A DNA stretch of 46,479 bases from the NCBI GenBank assembly GCA_016839635.1, contig JAEOTV010000054.1, positions 1 to 46,479 of the forward strand. The letters are read 5' to 3'. The notes under the pieces are model-generated. The model ran no database searches. It worked only from the letters and a program-made list of their open reading frames with translations, and was not told where the DNA came from. Below are positions 24,792-33,071 of the stretch, in pieces. How positions within the stretch are numbered: the first letter of the stretch is position 1; the number at the start of each line of letters is the position of its first letter. Made by a program: the position numbers and the translations under genes. Origin of the DNA: Promethearchaeota archaeon. Its GTDB lineage: Archaea > Asgardarchaeota > Lokiarchaeia > Sigynarchaeales > SOKP01.

Positions 24792-25907
24792 GTGAAAAAT
24801 TTGGATAATTCATTAGGTAATATCTATAGAATAACGTCATTTGGAGAAAGTCATGGTGATTTAGTAGGAATTATAATAGATGGCATGCCTGTGGGATTAG
24901 AATTTGACTTAAATTTTATCCAAAGTGAAATTGACAGGAGAAAACCAGGGCAATCACATTTAACAACTCCTCGTCTTGAAGAAGACCAAGTTAAAGTCTT
25001 GGCAGGAGTTTTCGAAAATAAAACAACAGGAGCACCAGTTTGCCTAATAATTGAAAATGAGAATTTTGATTCCTCAGTATATGAGAAATATCGAAATTTT
25101 TTACGTCCATCACATATTGATTATCCAGCATTAAGAAAATATGAGGGATTTTCTGATTCAAGAGGATCAGGTCGCTTTTCTGGGAGAATTACAGCCGGAT
25201 TTGTAATGGCAGGAGCTCTGGCCAAACAAATTTTGAAAAAATATGAAATTATGATTCTTGCATATACAAAAAGTATTGGAAATATTATTGATATTAGAGA
25301 ATATACTTCAAATGATATTAAAAAAATAATTGAATTAAGAAATGAATCTCTTGTCGGAGCGATTGACAAAGGAAAATCTAAATCAATGGAGTTATTAATT
25401 GAAGGGATTAAAGATGAAAGGGATTCTATTGGAGGGAGTATAAAGTGCATTATTATAAATTTTCCAGCCGGGAAGGGAGGGCCCATATTTAATAGTATTG
25501 AATCAAGTATTAGTAAAGCGATATTTGCGATTCCTGGAATAAAGGGGATAGAGTTTGGTGCTGGTTTTGAAGCTGCTAAGATGAAAGGTTCTGAACATAA
25601 TGACCCTTGGATTATAAAGAATGGAAAAGTTCAAACCACTAAGAATGATGCGGGTGGAATTATTGGTGGAATATCAACAGGTATGCCAATTGAATTTACT
25701 GTTGCAGTTAAACCAACTGCTTCTATCGGTATTTCTCAGAAAACCGTTAATATTGAAACCAAAGAGAACGTGGAAATTGAATTTTCAGGACGACACGACC
25801 CATGTATAGTACCTAGAATAATTCCTGTTGTAGAGGCTATGGTTGCTAATGTATTACTTGACATTTTACTACTTGAAGGTTACATTCCCAGAATTTTGAA
25901 ATCTTGA
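24792..25907 (+). CDS. aroC: Chorismate synthase
   Basis: Last step of the shikimate pathway: eliminates phosphate from EPSP to give chorismate, using reduced FMN. It has 371 residues. Signature segments: SFGESHGDLVGIIIDGMP, RKPGQSHLTTPRLEEDQV, RPSHIDYPALRKYEGF with RGSGRFSGRITAGFVMAGA, and the C-terminal SGRHDPCIVPRIIPVVEAM. The start is a GTG at 24792 and no strong ribosome site is visible. Divergently transcribed from aroA, which precedes it in the pathway. Confidence 0.95.
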   Translation: MKNLDNSLGNIYRITSFGESHGDLVGIIIDGMPVGLEFDLNFIQSEIDRRKPGQSHLTTPRLEEDQVKVLAGVFENKTTGAPVCLIIENENFDSSVYEKYRNFLRPSHIDYPALRKYEGFSDSRGSGRFSGRITAGFVMAGALAKQILKKYEIMILAYTKSIGNIIDIREYTSNDIKKIIELRNESLVGAIDKGKSKSMELLIEGIKDERDSIGGSIKCIIINFPAGKGGPIFNSIESSISKAIFAIPGIKGIEFGAGFEAAKMKGSEHNDPWIIKNGKVQTTKNDAGGIIGGISTGMPIEFTVAVKPTASIGISQKTVNIETKENVEIEFSGRHDPCIVPRIIPVVEAMVANVLLDILLLEGYIPRILKS

Positions 25908-26001
25908 ACTAAATGATAAAAAAATAGCAAATGCTAACAATCATTAAAATTTAAAATAAAAAATTAAAAATACTGATAATTTAGAGTATAATAATAAGTG
26001 A

Positions 26002-26253
26002 ATGATCGTGCCCAAAATAAACCAAGAAAAATTCATTGAAGATATTATAAAAATTGTTGATAGATGGTCATTTGAGCAGTGTGCTCATTGTGAAAATGGA
26101 ACACTACTTTCAATTGAAGGAATGCTAGAATTCAAATGTAGTAAATGTGGAAAAACGATGAACCCTTCTGAATATTTGGGAGAAATAGCTAAAACTGTTT
26201 TTACTTATAGAGAACAGCTTGGAAATATTAAAAGTAAGAAACAGCTTGGTTAA
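26002..26253 (+). CDS. Small zinc-ribbon-like protein
   Basis: Unrecognised 83-residue protein with two CxxC pairs, CAHC near 27 and CSKC near 46, likely holding one zinc ion, flanked by helices (EKFIEDIIKIVDRWSFEQ; EYLGEIAKTVFTYREQLG). The ATG follows GTGA directly and TATA-like sequence lies close upstream. Sits alone between aroC and an oxidoreductase gene. A nucleic-acid or protein contact role would be usual for such ribbons, but nothing specific supports it. Confidence 0.65.
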   Translation: MIVPKINQEKFIEDIIKIVDRWSFEQCAHCENGTLLSIEGMLEFKCSKCGKTMNPSEYLGEIAKTVFTYREQLGNIKSKKQLG

Positions 26254-26350
26254 TAAAAGATCAAATCAAAATTTAATTGATTAAAGTAAATATATTATAT
26301 TATTAAACTCAATTCTCCTATCTATTACGACAATTCTTTAGGTTTTTATA

Positions 26351-27778
26351 ATGAGTGTACCAGTTACAGCAGTTTTATTGGGAGCTGGAAGAAGGGGTTT
26401 TCACGTCTATGGAAATTATGCCACAAAAAATAAAAAAAAACTGAAATTTATCGCTGTTGCAGAACCTATACAAAAAAGACGTGAGAATTTTGCAAAATTA
26501 CATGAAATTCCTCCTAATCGATGTTTTGAAAGATGGGAAGATTTGCTTTCTAAGGAAAAACTCGCTGATGTTGCATTTATTTGTACTCAAGACCAGATAC
26601 ATACAGAGCCTACTTTATTAGCATTAAATAAGGGATACCATGTTTTACTTGAAAAGCCTATGTCTAATAGGTTAGTAGATTGCATTAAAATAGTGCAGAA
26701 AGTAGAGGATACCGGTAGAATTCTAGGAGTGAGTCATGTTTTAAGGTATGCTGATTTTTTTTTAACTATCTTCAAAATTATTAAATCCAAACTGCTTGGA
26801 GATATTGTTAATATCTCACAACGAGAAAATATCTCATGGTATCATATGGCACACAGTTATGTGAGAGGACCGTGGTCAAAGGTAGAGAAATCTTCACCAA
26901 TAATTTTAGCTAAAGCTTGTCATGATTTAGATTTATTATACTGTATGGTAGGTTGCCTTCCAAAGAAGATAAGTTCTTTTGGTAGCTTGTTATATTTTAA
27001 TCCGGAGAATGCACCTAAGGGAGCACCAAAATATTGCTTAGAGGGGTGCCCAAATAAAAACATATGCAATTATTACGCCCCAAGAACATATATAGATATA
27101 ATCCCAATAATCCAAATTATTCAAAAGGGTAAAAATAAATTATATAAATTAATAGGAAATTTGAGGAAAAACCATACCAAACTATTAACTTTCCTAGCTA
27201 AAATAATTCCTCCATTTAGAAGATTAAGATATTGGAGTGAATGGCCTGTTTATTATTTATATACAGATCAAGAAGAAGACTATTCGGACGAGGCAAAAAT
27301 GAAAATCCTTAAAACCAGTCCTTATGGTAGATGTGTTTATTATTGTAATAATGATGTAGCTGATCATCAAGTTGTAAACATCGAGTTTGAAAATGGGGTT
27401 ACAGCAAATTTTACATTACATGGATTTAGTGAGAAAGAAGGAAGAACCCTAAGAATTGATGGCACACAAGCAACATTAGTAGGCGAATTTCATGATGCTT
27501 ATAAGAAGTTAACTCTTTATAATCATTATACAGGGAAAAAAAAAGTAATTTTAAATAAAAAATTATCTTTCCGTACAGTTGAACATGGTGGGGGAGATCC
27601 AAAATTAATAGATGCTTTCCTTGAGTCAATAATAAACCCTAGCATTAAACAACCTCTTACTTCTGCTAGAGAATGTCTTGAGAGTCATTTAATGGCTTTT
27701 GCTGCTTATGAATCTCGAATAAAAGGAACTGTGATCAATATGGAGGATTTTCGTAAGAAATCAGAACGATCTTTCTGA
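26351..27778 (+). CDS. Gfo/Idh/MocA-family oxidoreductase
   Basis: NAD(P)-dependent oxidoreductase of 475 residues, usually acting on sugars or cyclitols. The N-terminal Rossmann domain has VLLGAGRRGFHVYG (GxGxxG) at 9-22 and the catalytic-type LLEKPMSN near 100 carries the EKP motif. A cysteine-bearing insertion (YCLEGCPNKNICNYYAPRTY, near 230) and GRCVYYCNNDVADHQVVNIE are features of a recognisable subfamily in anaerobes, in which the cysteines may bind metal. The C-terminal domain includes HGFSEKEGRTLRIDGTQATL. An AGGT eight bases before the ATG is the likely ribosome site. Substrate unknown. Confidence 0.9.
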   Translation: MSVPVTAVLLGAGRRGFHVYGNYATKNKKKLKFIAVAEPIQKRRENFAKLHEIPPNRCFERWEDLLSKEKLADVAFICTQDQIHTEPTLLALNKGYHVLLEKPMSNRLVDCIKIVQKVEDTGRILGVSHVLRYADFFLTIFKIIKSKLLGDIVNISQRENISWYHMAHSYVRGPWSKVEKSSPIILAKACHDLDLLYCMVGCLPKKISSFGSLLYFNPENAPKGAPKYCLEGCPNKNICNYYAPRTYIDIIPIIQIIQKGKNKLYKLIGNLRKNHTKLLTFLAKIIPPFRRLRYWSEWPVYYLYTDQEEDYSDEAKMKILKTSPYGRCVYYCNNDVADHQVVNIEFENGVTANFTLHGFSEKEGRTLRIDGTQATLVGEFHDAYKKLTLYNHYTGKKKVILNKKLSFRTVEHGGGDPKLIDAFLESIINPSIKQPLTSARECLESHLMAFAAYESRIKGTVINMEDFRKKSERSF

Positions 27779-27856
27779 ATAAAATATAGATAAGTTATTA
27801 TAATTGATATCATAAAATATCTTATAACTTAATAGAATGAAAAAAGCAAAAATAGA

Positions 27857-28087
27857 ATGGAAAAACGCAATATTGACACCTCTGACCAATTTATCGAGTT
27901 TTATAAGAAAAAGGGGGATTATTTAGTATCTCTTTCAGAGAATCATTTCAAGAATATAGAATATCGTAAATGTCTTGAATTATTAAATCAGGCCTATGCA
28001 ATGTACATGAAGGGGAATTATACTGAACATGCTGAAAAAACAAAACAGAGATTCTTGGAAATCAAAGAAAAATATTTTAAAAAATAA
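27857..28087 (+). CDS. Small helical hypothetical protein
   Basis: Unrecognised 76-residue protein predicted to be a few helices, with a TPR-like or MIT-like hairpin (CLELLNQAYAMYMKGNYTEH). It has no cysteine pair, signal or membrane segment. TATA-like sequence lies upstream, and the stop is five bases from the convergent Mut7-C gene. Helical hairpins of this look occur in scaffold proteins; the resemblance is too weak for a functional call. Confidence 0.6.
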   Translation: MEKRNIDTSDQFIEFYKKKGDYLVSLSENHFKNIEYRKCLELLNQAYAMYMKGNYTEHAEKTKQRFLEIKEKYFKK

Positions 28088-28092
28088 CGAAT

Positions 28093-28587
28093 TTAATCAA
28101 ATTCTAAGGTTTTTCCCAATTTATATTCAATATCTTCAATATGAGAGCCTTGCCAATATACTTTTTTACATTGAAGATTTGAACACTGATAGAATTCATT
28201 GAAGTGATTATATGTCTCATTCAAAACATCACTTTTTATTGAAATCTTATTTTCAACTCTTTCTAACTGTGAATTACATACGGAACATCTAGCATGTTCA
28301 AAGTTAAATTCAAAACTTAACCCAAACTGTTTATTGAGTTGATGAAGATAGTTATATATACCTTTACCTTTAAGATATATGCTTTTATCTTTATAACGCT
28401 GATATAAAGGTAAGTCTTTTGTGATGATAATTCTGTTATCCTTATTTGCATATTCAATTAATAATTCATCAGGAACAGGATCGATATTATAAAAATTAAT
28501 TAAGTCGTTAGCATATAAAGTGTCATATCCAAAAATTCGCAAGAACCGTGTTAATTTACCTAGCATTGAATCAACTAAAAATTTCAT
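28093..28587 (-). CDS. Mut7-C domain protein (PIN-like RNase domain plus zinc ribbon)
   Basis: Mut7-C/COG1656 family, 164 residues. The PIN-like N-terminal half has MKFLVDSMLGKLTRFLRIFG and RIIITKDLPLY, with acidic residues at the usual metal-binding positions (D6, the TKD Asp). The C-terminal zinc ribbon has CSVCNSQL and CSNLQCKKVYWQGSH. The family is predicted to be an RNA nuclease; few members have been studied. The ATG at 28587 is chosen since family members begin MKFLVD; an ATG six codons upstream has no better support. Divergent from the FmdE-like gene. Confidence 0.88.
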   Translation of the reverse strand: MKFLVDSMLGKLTRFLRIFGYDTLYANDLINFYNIDPVPDELLIEYANKDNRIIITKDLPLYQRYKDKSIYLKGKGIYNYLHQLNKQFGLSFEFNFEHARCSVCNSQLERVENKISIKSDVLNETYNHFNEFYQCSNLQCKKVYWQGSHIEDIEYKLGKTLEFD

Positions 28588-28683
28588 ATTGAAGAGGTTG
28601 AGCATTTAATAAGTAATTCTAAATTAAATATATTAATTTAAATTAAATATATATAATCAAAATAAAAATTTGTATGGATATAA

Positions 28684-29211
28684 ATGGAAGCTAAAAACTT
28701 AATGGAAAAAGCAGTAAGATTTCACGGACATATTTGTCCTGGTCTAGCGATTGGTGTTTTAGCTGCAAAATATGTTTTGGAACATGGATTTGATTATTCG
28801 CCAAATGAAGAGTTAGTTGCTGTTGTTGAGAATGACAATTGCAGTGTTGATGCTCTTCAAGCAGTATTAGGTACAACATATGGGAAGGGGAATCTGGTCC
28901 ATCAAGATTATGGTAAGATGAATTACTATTTTTATGATAGAAGAATCAAAAAAGGCATAAGGTTAGCATTAAAAAGTAAGGAATTTAAAAATCAAAAATT
29001 ATCCAGAGATGAAAAGATTCAGTTATTGTTGAAATCAAAACCTAAAGATGTGTTTAATATATATGAAATCGAATATAATCCCCCTGGATTAGCACAAATT
29101 GAAGATTCCGTCCCCTGTGAGATATGTGGGGAACTTACAATGAATAGTAGGATTATGACTTATAACGACTCTGAAATGTGTATTCCTTGCTATAAAAAAA
29201 TGAGAGGTTAA
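28684..29211 (+). CDS. FmdE-family protein
   Basis: Related to subunit E encoded near molybdenum formylmethanofuran dehydrogenase genes, 175 residues. The N-terminal FmdE domain has FHGHICPGLAIGVLAAKY (His and Cys metal ligands), ENDNCSVDALQAVLGTTYGK and GKMNYYFYDRR. The C-terminus carries a treble-clef-like zinc site (CEICGELT, then MCIPCYKKM). FmdE proteins occur in many anaerobes lacking the dehydrogenase, and their function is not established. TATA-like sequence at about 28642-28655 gives a predicted leader of some 10 bases. Confidence 0.9.
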   Translation: MEAKNLMEKAVRFHGHICPGLAIGVLAAKYVLEHGFDYSPNEELVAVVENDNCSVDALQAVLGTTYGKGNLVHQDYGKMNYYFYDRRIKKGIRLALKSKEFKNQKLSRDEKIQLLLKSKPKDVFNIYEIEYNPPGLAQIEDSVPCEICGELTMNSRIMTYNDSEMCIPCYKKMRG

Positions 29212-29321
29212 TAAAAGAGAAACAACTTTAAGATTTTGCATTTTGAAATAAATTTCTCTAATAAATGTGAAGATTTTGAGATTCTAATTATTTTTTGTCA
29301 TTTAAATCAATTTGAGATATA

Positions 29322-30086
29322 ATGAGTAATACTAATCAAAAGATCATACCTGGTGCAGGTCCTTTTTATTTTGAAGGAAACAATATTGGAATTCTTTTAA
29401 TACATGGTGGTGGTGGTGGGACATGTGCCGATTTAAAACCTCTAGCTGAAGATTTGCATAAGAAAGGAGGTTATGTTATTAATGTTCCTTTACTTCCTGG
29501 ATATGGAACCACACCAAAGGATTTAAAAGACACACCAATCGATTATTGGAAATCAAAGATAAATGAAGAATTGTCTAAATTAAAGGCGAAATGTGAAAAT
29601 ATTATTGTAGGGGGTCATTCTATGGGAGGTGTTTTAGCATTACTAGTAGCGGCAAATAATAATGTAGAGGGTATTTTTACTATCAGTACACCAATCGGAG
29701 TTCAAAGATTTTTAATTCACCTCGTTCCCTTGTTTAAACGGTTTGTAAAATATCATACTGTTGATTCAGAACAATTTAAAAGAGATACAAATGGGAAATG
29801 GATCGGTTATGATAAGATTCCATTAAATATAGCTACAAAACTAAAAAGTCTGATAAAAGAGATGAAAAAATCTTTAAGTGATATTAGTTGCCCTATATTA
29901 ATTATCCAAGGAAGATTAGACTCTGATATTAAAAAAAATAGCATGGATTATATTTTCAATAATATAAAATCTAAGAAAAAGAGGAGAATTTGGTTAGAAA
30001 ATAGTAAACACCCAATATTAGATAACCCAGATCATAAACAAATTGTATTAGAACTCGTAAAATTCATTAATGAAATTTGTACTTAA
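29322..30086 (+). CDS. Alpha/beta hydrolase, carboxylesterase-like
   Basis: Serine hydrolase of 254 residues similar to monoglyceride lipase and carboxylesterase Est30 types. The oxyanion strand reads LLIHGGGGGTCADL near 25, the nucleophile elbow is GHSMGG with Ser near residue 99, Asp lies in GRLDSDI near 200, and His in SKHPILD near 229. No signal peptide, so cytoplasmic. Monocistronic between the FmdE-like and Clp1-like genes. Substrate (acyl ester or glyceride) is inferred from family only. Confidence 0.88.
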   Translation: MSNTNQKIIPGAGPFYFEGNNIGILLIHGGGGGTCADLKPLAEDLHKKGGYVINVPLLPGYGTTPKDLKDTPIDYWKSKINEELSKLKAKCENIIVGGHSMGGVLALLVAANNNVEGIFTISTPIGVQRFLIHLVPLFKRFVKYHTVDSEQFKRDTNGKWIGYDKIPLNIATKLKSLIKEMKKSLSDISCPILIIQGRLDSDIKKNSMDYIFNNIKSKKKRRIWLENSKHPILDNPDHKQIVLELVKFINEICT

Positions 30087-30304
30087 ATTATTTATTTTTA
30101 AATAAATTACTAAAAATATCAAGATTGAACATTTGTATTTTTTATAAAAAGCCAAAATCATGATTAAAAAAAATTTGTTAAATATGTTCATAGCTTATCA
30201 ATTCTTTATTTTTATGAAATCCCAAAATATTACACTAAAAAAATTTAAGGAAATCATAATCGAATAATAAATTTAAATTACTATATGTATATGATGAATA
30301 ATTT

Positions 30305-31528
30305 ATGATTAAAAATGTAAATAAGGGACATACTTTATTAGTACAAGGTCCAGCAAGAATAACCTTGGTAGAAGGGAAAGTTGAAGTTTTTGGAAAAATC
30401 TTTACTCCTGAAAAAGAGAAAACACCATCAAATGCTTTCAAAAATGATGTTTTAATAGTGCCAAGTGCTCAAAGTTATCCAATCTATGCTGTAGAGAAAT
30501 CAGAATTAGATATATATATAAGAACTGAAGACAATCTTATATATATTGAAGAAAATTCGATTTCTTTTGATTGGAGTGAAATTAAAGATTCTATCATAAA
30601 AAAATTGAAAGAGAATCCAGGCGTACCATTAAAGATCATGGTGTTAGGAATTAGTAGTGGAAAAACAACTTTTATAAAATATTTAGCCAACAACTTCCTA
30701 AAAGAAGGATTAAAAGGGGGATATCTTGATTCTGATCTAGGCCAACAAATAATATATATCCCTACTACGATAAATATAGGCTCTATAGAGGATTATATTG
30801 TTTCAAGTGAGAATATTAATTCTGAAAAAACAGTTTTTATCGGTGCTACTTTTCCAAAAGGGGATTATAAATTCATAGTTTCTCTTTCATGTAGAAAGTT
30901 GATAGAGGGCTTCATCAACAAAAATGAGTCCATTGATTTTGTTTTAATCGATACAGATGGTTGGATTAAAACTGAGGCAGGGATTCTTTATAAAAATTTT
31001 TTTATTAAAACAGTTGATCCCGACATTTTAATTATTTTTCATGATGAGGCAGTCGAGGAACTCCAATCTATAGAAAAAACCTCCTCAAGTACTAGAAAAG
31101 ATAGAAAAATTTATTTAATCAAAGAGAAAAACAAATATTTTTATGAAAAAGACAAAGATGAAAGAAGATTTTTACGTCAAAGTCAATTTTCAAAGAAATT
31201 TGAAGAGTTTAGAAAAATTTCGATTCCTTTAGAAAATATAAAGTTTATAAAAACAGAATTTGACAAAGAGGAAGATCAAATTTTTGAAAAAGAGTTAGAA
31301 ATTCATGAACTTGTGAATCTTCCTTATCATTATGTAATAATTGGTTTAATGACTGAAAATTCTGAATTGGTAGAGATAGGGCTTCTTTTCACAATAAATA
31401 TTGAAAAAAATTATATTTTACTATATTCAAACTTAACCTATAAAGAACAACTTAAGGTAAAGAAAATTTTAGTAGGTTCCCTTAGATTGAGTATTAAAGG
31501 GAATCATCAAGGATATTTATATCTCTAA
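30305..31528 (+). CDS. Clp1/Grc3-like polynucleotide kinase family protein
   Basis: Predicted RNA 5'-hydroxyl kinase of 407 residues. The N-terminal beta domain (LLVQGPARITLVEGKVEVFG) is that of Clp1/Grc3. The P-loop region is VLGISSGKTTF near 113-123, followed by GGYLDSDLGQQ and VLIDTDGW near 215, the usual order in this family. GATFPKGDY matches the family's GxxxP..N-like segment. The P-loop has one residue fewer than GxxxxGKT if G115 is the first glycine. Eukaryotic relatives act in tRNA splicing and rRNA processing. Start ATG at 30305; monocistronic. Confidence 0.85.
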   Translation: MIKNVNKGHTLLVQGPARITLVEGKVEVFGKIFTPEKEKTPSNAFKNDVLIVPSAQSYPIYAVEKSELDIYIRTEDNLIYIEENSISFDWSEIKDSIIKKLKENPGVPLKIMVLGISSGKTTFIKYLANNFLKEGLKGGYLDSDLGQQIIYIPTTINIGSIEDYIVSSENINSEKTVFIGATFPKGDYKFIVSLSCRKLIEGFINKNESIDFVLIDTDGWIKTEAGILYKNFFIKTVDPDILIIFHDEAVEELQSIEKTSSSTRKDRKIYLIKEKNKYFYEKDKDERRFLRQSQFSKKFEEFRKISIPLENIKFIKTEFDKEEDQIFEKELEIHELVNLPYHYVIIGLMTENSELVEIGLLFTINIEKNYILLYSNLTYKEQLKVKKILVGSLRLSIKGNHQGYLYL

Positions 31529-31624
31529 TTTTTTATTTTCTTACCAGTTATATTTCTATTTTTAATTCTTAAAAAAGTGTTATAAGACTAATTTTTTTAA
31601 ATTGTGATATAATTATAATAATTT

Positions 31625-33070
31625 ATGGATGAGGATCTTCTTACTAAGTTTCTAAAACTGATGTCTTCAAAAATTTCGGATTCAGATTTAGAATTAATCA
31701 ATTTAGGAAAATCACTAGGATTAGATTTAGTATCTTTCGCCGATTTGAGAGCCTCCCAGGAAGATACATTCTCTGATGAAGTTAGAAATAAAGCCTTAAA
31801 AATAATGGAAGCGGATAAGGATAATGTCTTAAGTAGTTTAGATTCATTTTATGCAGGCAGTATTGACTTTATGGTATCTGATGATCCTGAAGGAAAAAAA
31901 TTTTTCCTTTTAGAAACTAATGGGGGGTCTCACCGAGGAATTTCAATAATTACTGAAAAACAACAAACTCTTTTATATGATGGGTATTTAGAAGCCATTA
32001 ATCAAGCTATCGTTCGAAATAAGCCTAATATCAATAAAATTTTTGTTATAATCGGAGTACCTGTTAATGATGGTTTAATACATGAAAAAATAATAATGAT
32101 AGAATACTTTAGAAAACAACTTAAAGCTAAAGGGCATTCTGTAAAAATTTTTAATACTGATAATTATGATAAAGATTTTAAAGCGGAAATAGTGTTTTTA
32201 ATAGCGGATTATAGACAACTATCCACATCTCTTTCATTTTCTAATAATTGGATTAAATTTAAAGGAGAAGAAGTTAATGTATTAATAGGGGATGGTATTA
32301 CAAGACGTTTTAATAATAAAAAATTCTCAAAATTAATTAAAGAAGATTTTCATAAAGTAAATTCAATTTTAGTGAATCCTATATTTAATATAACTGATGA
32401 TAAGTCTTTAACATATTTAGCTAGCTATTTTAGTAAAGAACTACTCAAAAAATATAATTTAAAATATCTCTTATTCGCAAAAGCTTTTAATGAAAATGAA
32501 TTAGTCAAAAAGTTAGATTATCTTATAAAAAAATATAAGAAATCTTTTATTATTAAACCTAGTGGGGGGTCTGGAGGAGCGGGAGTTATACCTGTATCTA
32601 AGGATGAGGATCTTCTTAATATTAAAAATCTTGTTGAAGAAAGTAAAAAGGAATTTTATCGTAAGTTTATGAAAAACCGTGATCCTTTTCCATACACCAT
32701 TCAGGAGATGGCTGATTTTTCGTTAATAGATTGGAAGAAGGGGAATCATACATACGATTTAAGGATTTATTTAGCTCAAAGAGAAGGCAAAGTTATCCCT
32801 ATTGGAGGATTAGCAAGAATTGCACGTGAAGCATTTATTAATAAAAAAATACTAAATAAGCAAGAATTTGTAGTTAATTTATCTGGTTATAATGGCCAGA
32901 TTGAAGTTGAACGTGGGATAGGGTTTTCAGAAAAAAATTGCAAGTTATTAAATTTAACAAAAGAAGAGTTTATAAATATGTTTTGCATAGGTTGTGTTTT
33001 GTTTACAAGTATCGTTAAAAATTATAAGAAAATCGTCAATTTCTCAGATTGGCAAAAAATAATTGATTGA
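31625..33070 (+). CDS. Circularly permuted ATP-grasp ligase-like protein
   Basis: Predicted carboxylate-amine/thiol ligase of 481 residues. An E-x-N pair that normally ends ATP-grasp domains (FLLETNGGSHRGIS) occurs near residue 100, ahead of the ATP-binding lysine loop FIIKPSGGSGGAGV (K311), which points to circular permutation. The C-terminal part has YDLRIYLAQREGKVIPIGGL, ARIARE and FVVNLSGYNGQIEVERG, resembling the RPF...PGGLTRVA and VVNSSQGGG stretches of CP_ATPgrasp_1 proteins. Such enzymes are predicted to form amide or peptide bonds. The stop is one base before the M14-like gene, so the two form a coupled pair. Substrates are unknown. Confidence 0.75.
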   Translation: MDEDLLTKFLKLMSSKISDSDLELINLGKSLGLDLVSFADLRASQEDTFSDEVRNKALKIMEADKDNVLSSLDSFYAGSIDFMVSDDPEGKKFFLLETNGGSHRGISIITEKQQTLLYDGYLEAINQAIVRNKPNINKIFVIIGVPVNDGLIHEKIIMIEYFRKQLKAKGHSVKIFNTDNYDKDFKAEIVFLIADYRQLSTSLSFSNNWIKFKGEEVNVLIGDGITRRFNNKKFSKLIKEDFHKVNSILVNPIFNITDDKSLTYLASYFSKELLKKYNLKYLLFAKAFNENELVKKLDYLIKKYKKSFIIKPSGGSGGAGVIPVSKDEDLLNIKNLVEESKKEFYRKFMKNRDPFPYTIQEMADFSLIDWKKGNHTYDLRIYLAQREGKVIPIGGLARIAREAFINKKILNKQEFVVNLSGYNGQIEVERGIGFSEKNCKLLNLTKEEFINMFCIGCVLFTSIVKNYKKIVNFSDWQKIID

Positions 33071-33071
33071 A

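Noticed and set aside
24295..25486. Open frames antisense to aroA and aroC
   Set aside because: Both are fully covered by clearly conserved enzymes and show no independent motif.
27857..28087. MIT domain linked to an ESCRT-like system
   Set aside because: The helical hairpin is suggestive, but no ESCRT or Vps4 gene is near and the residue pattern is too weak for the call.
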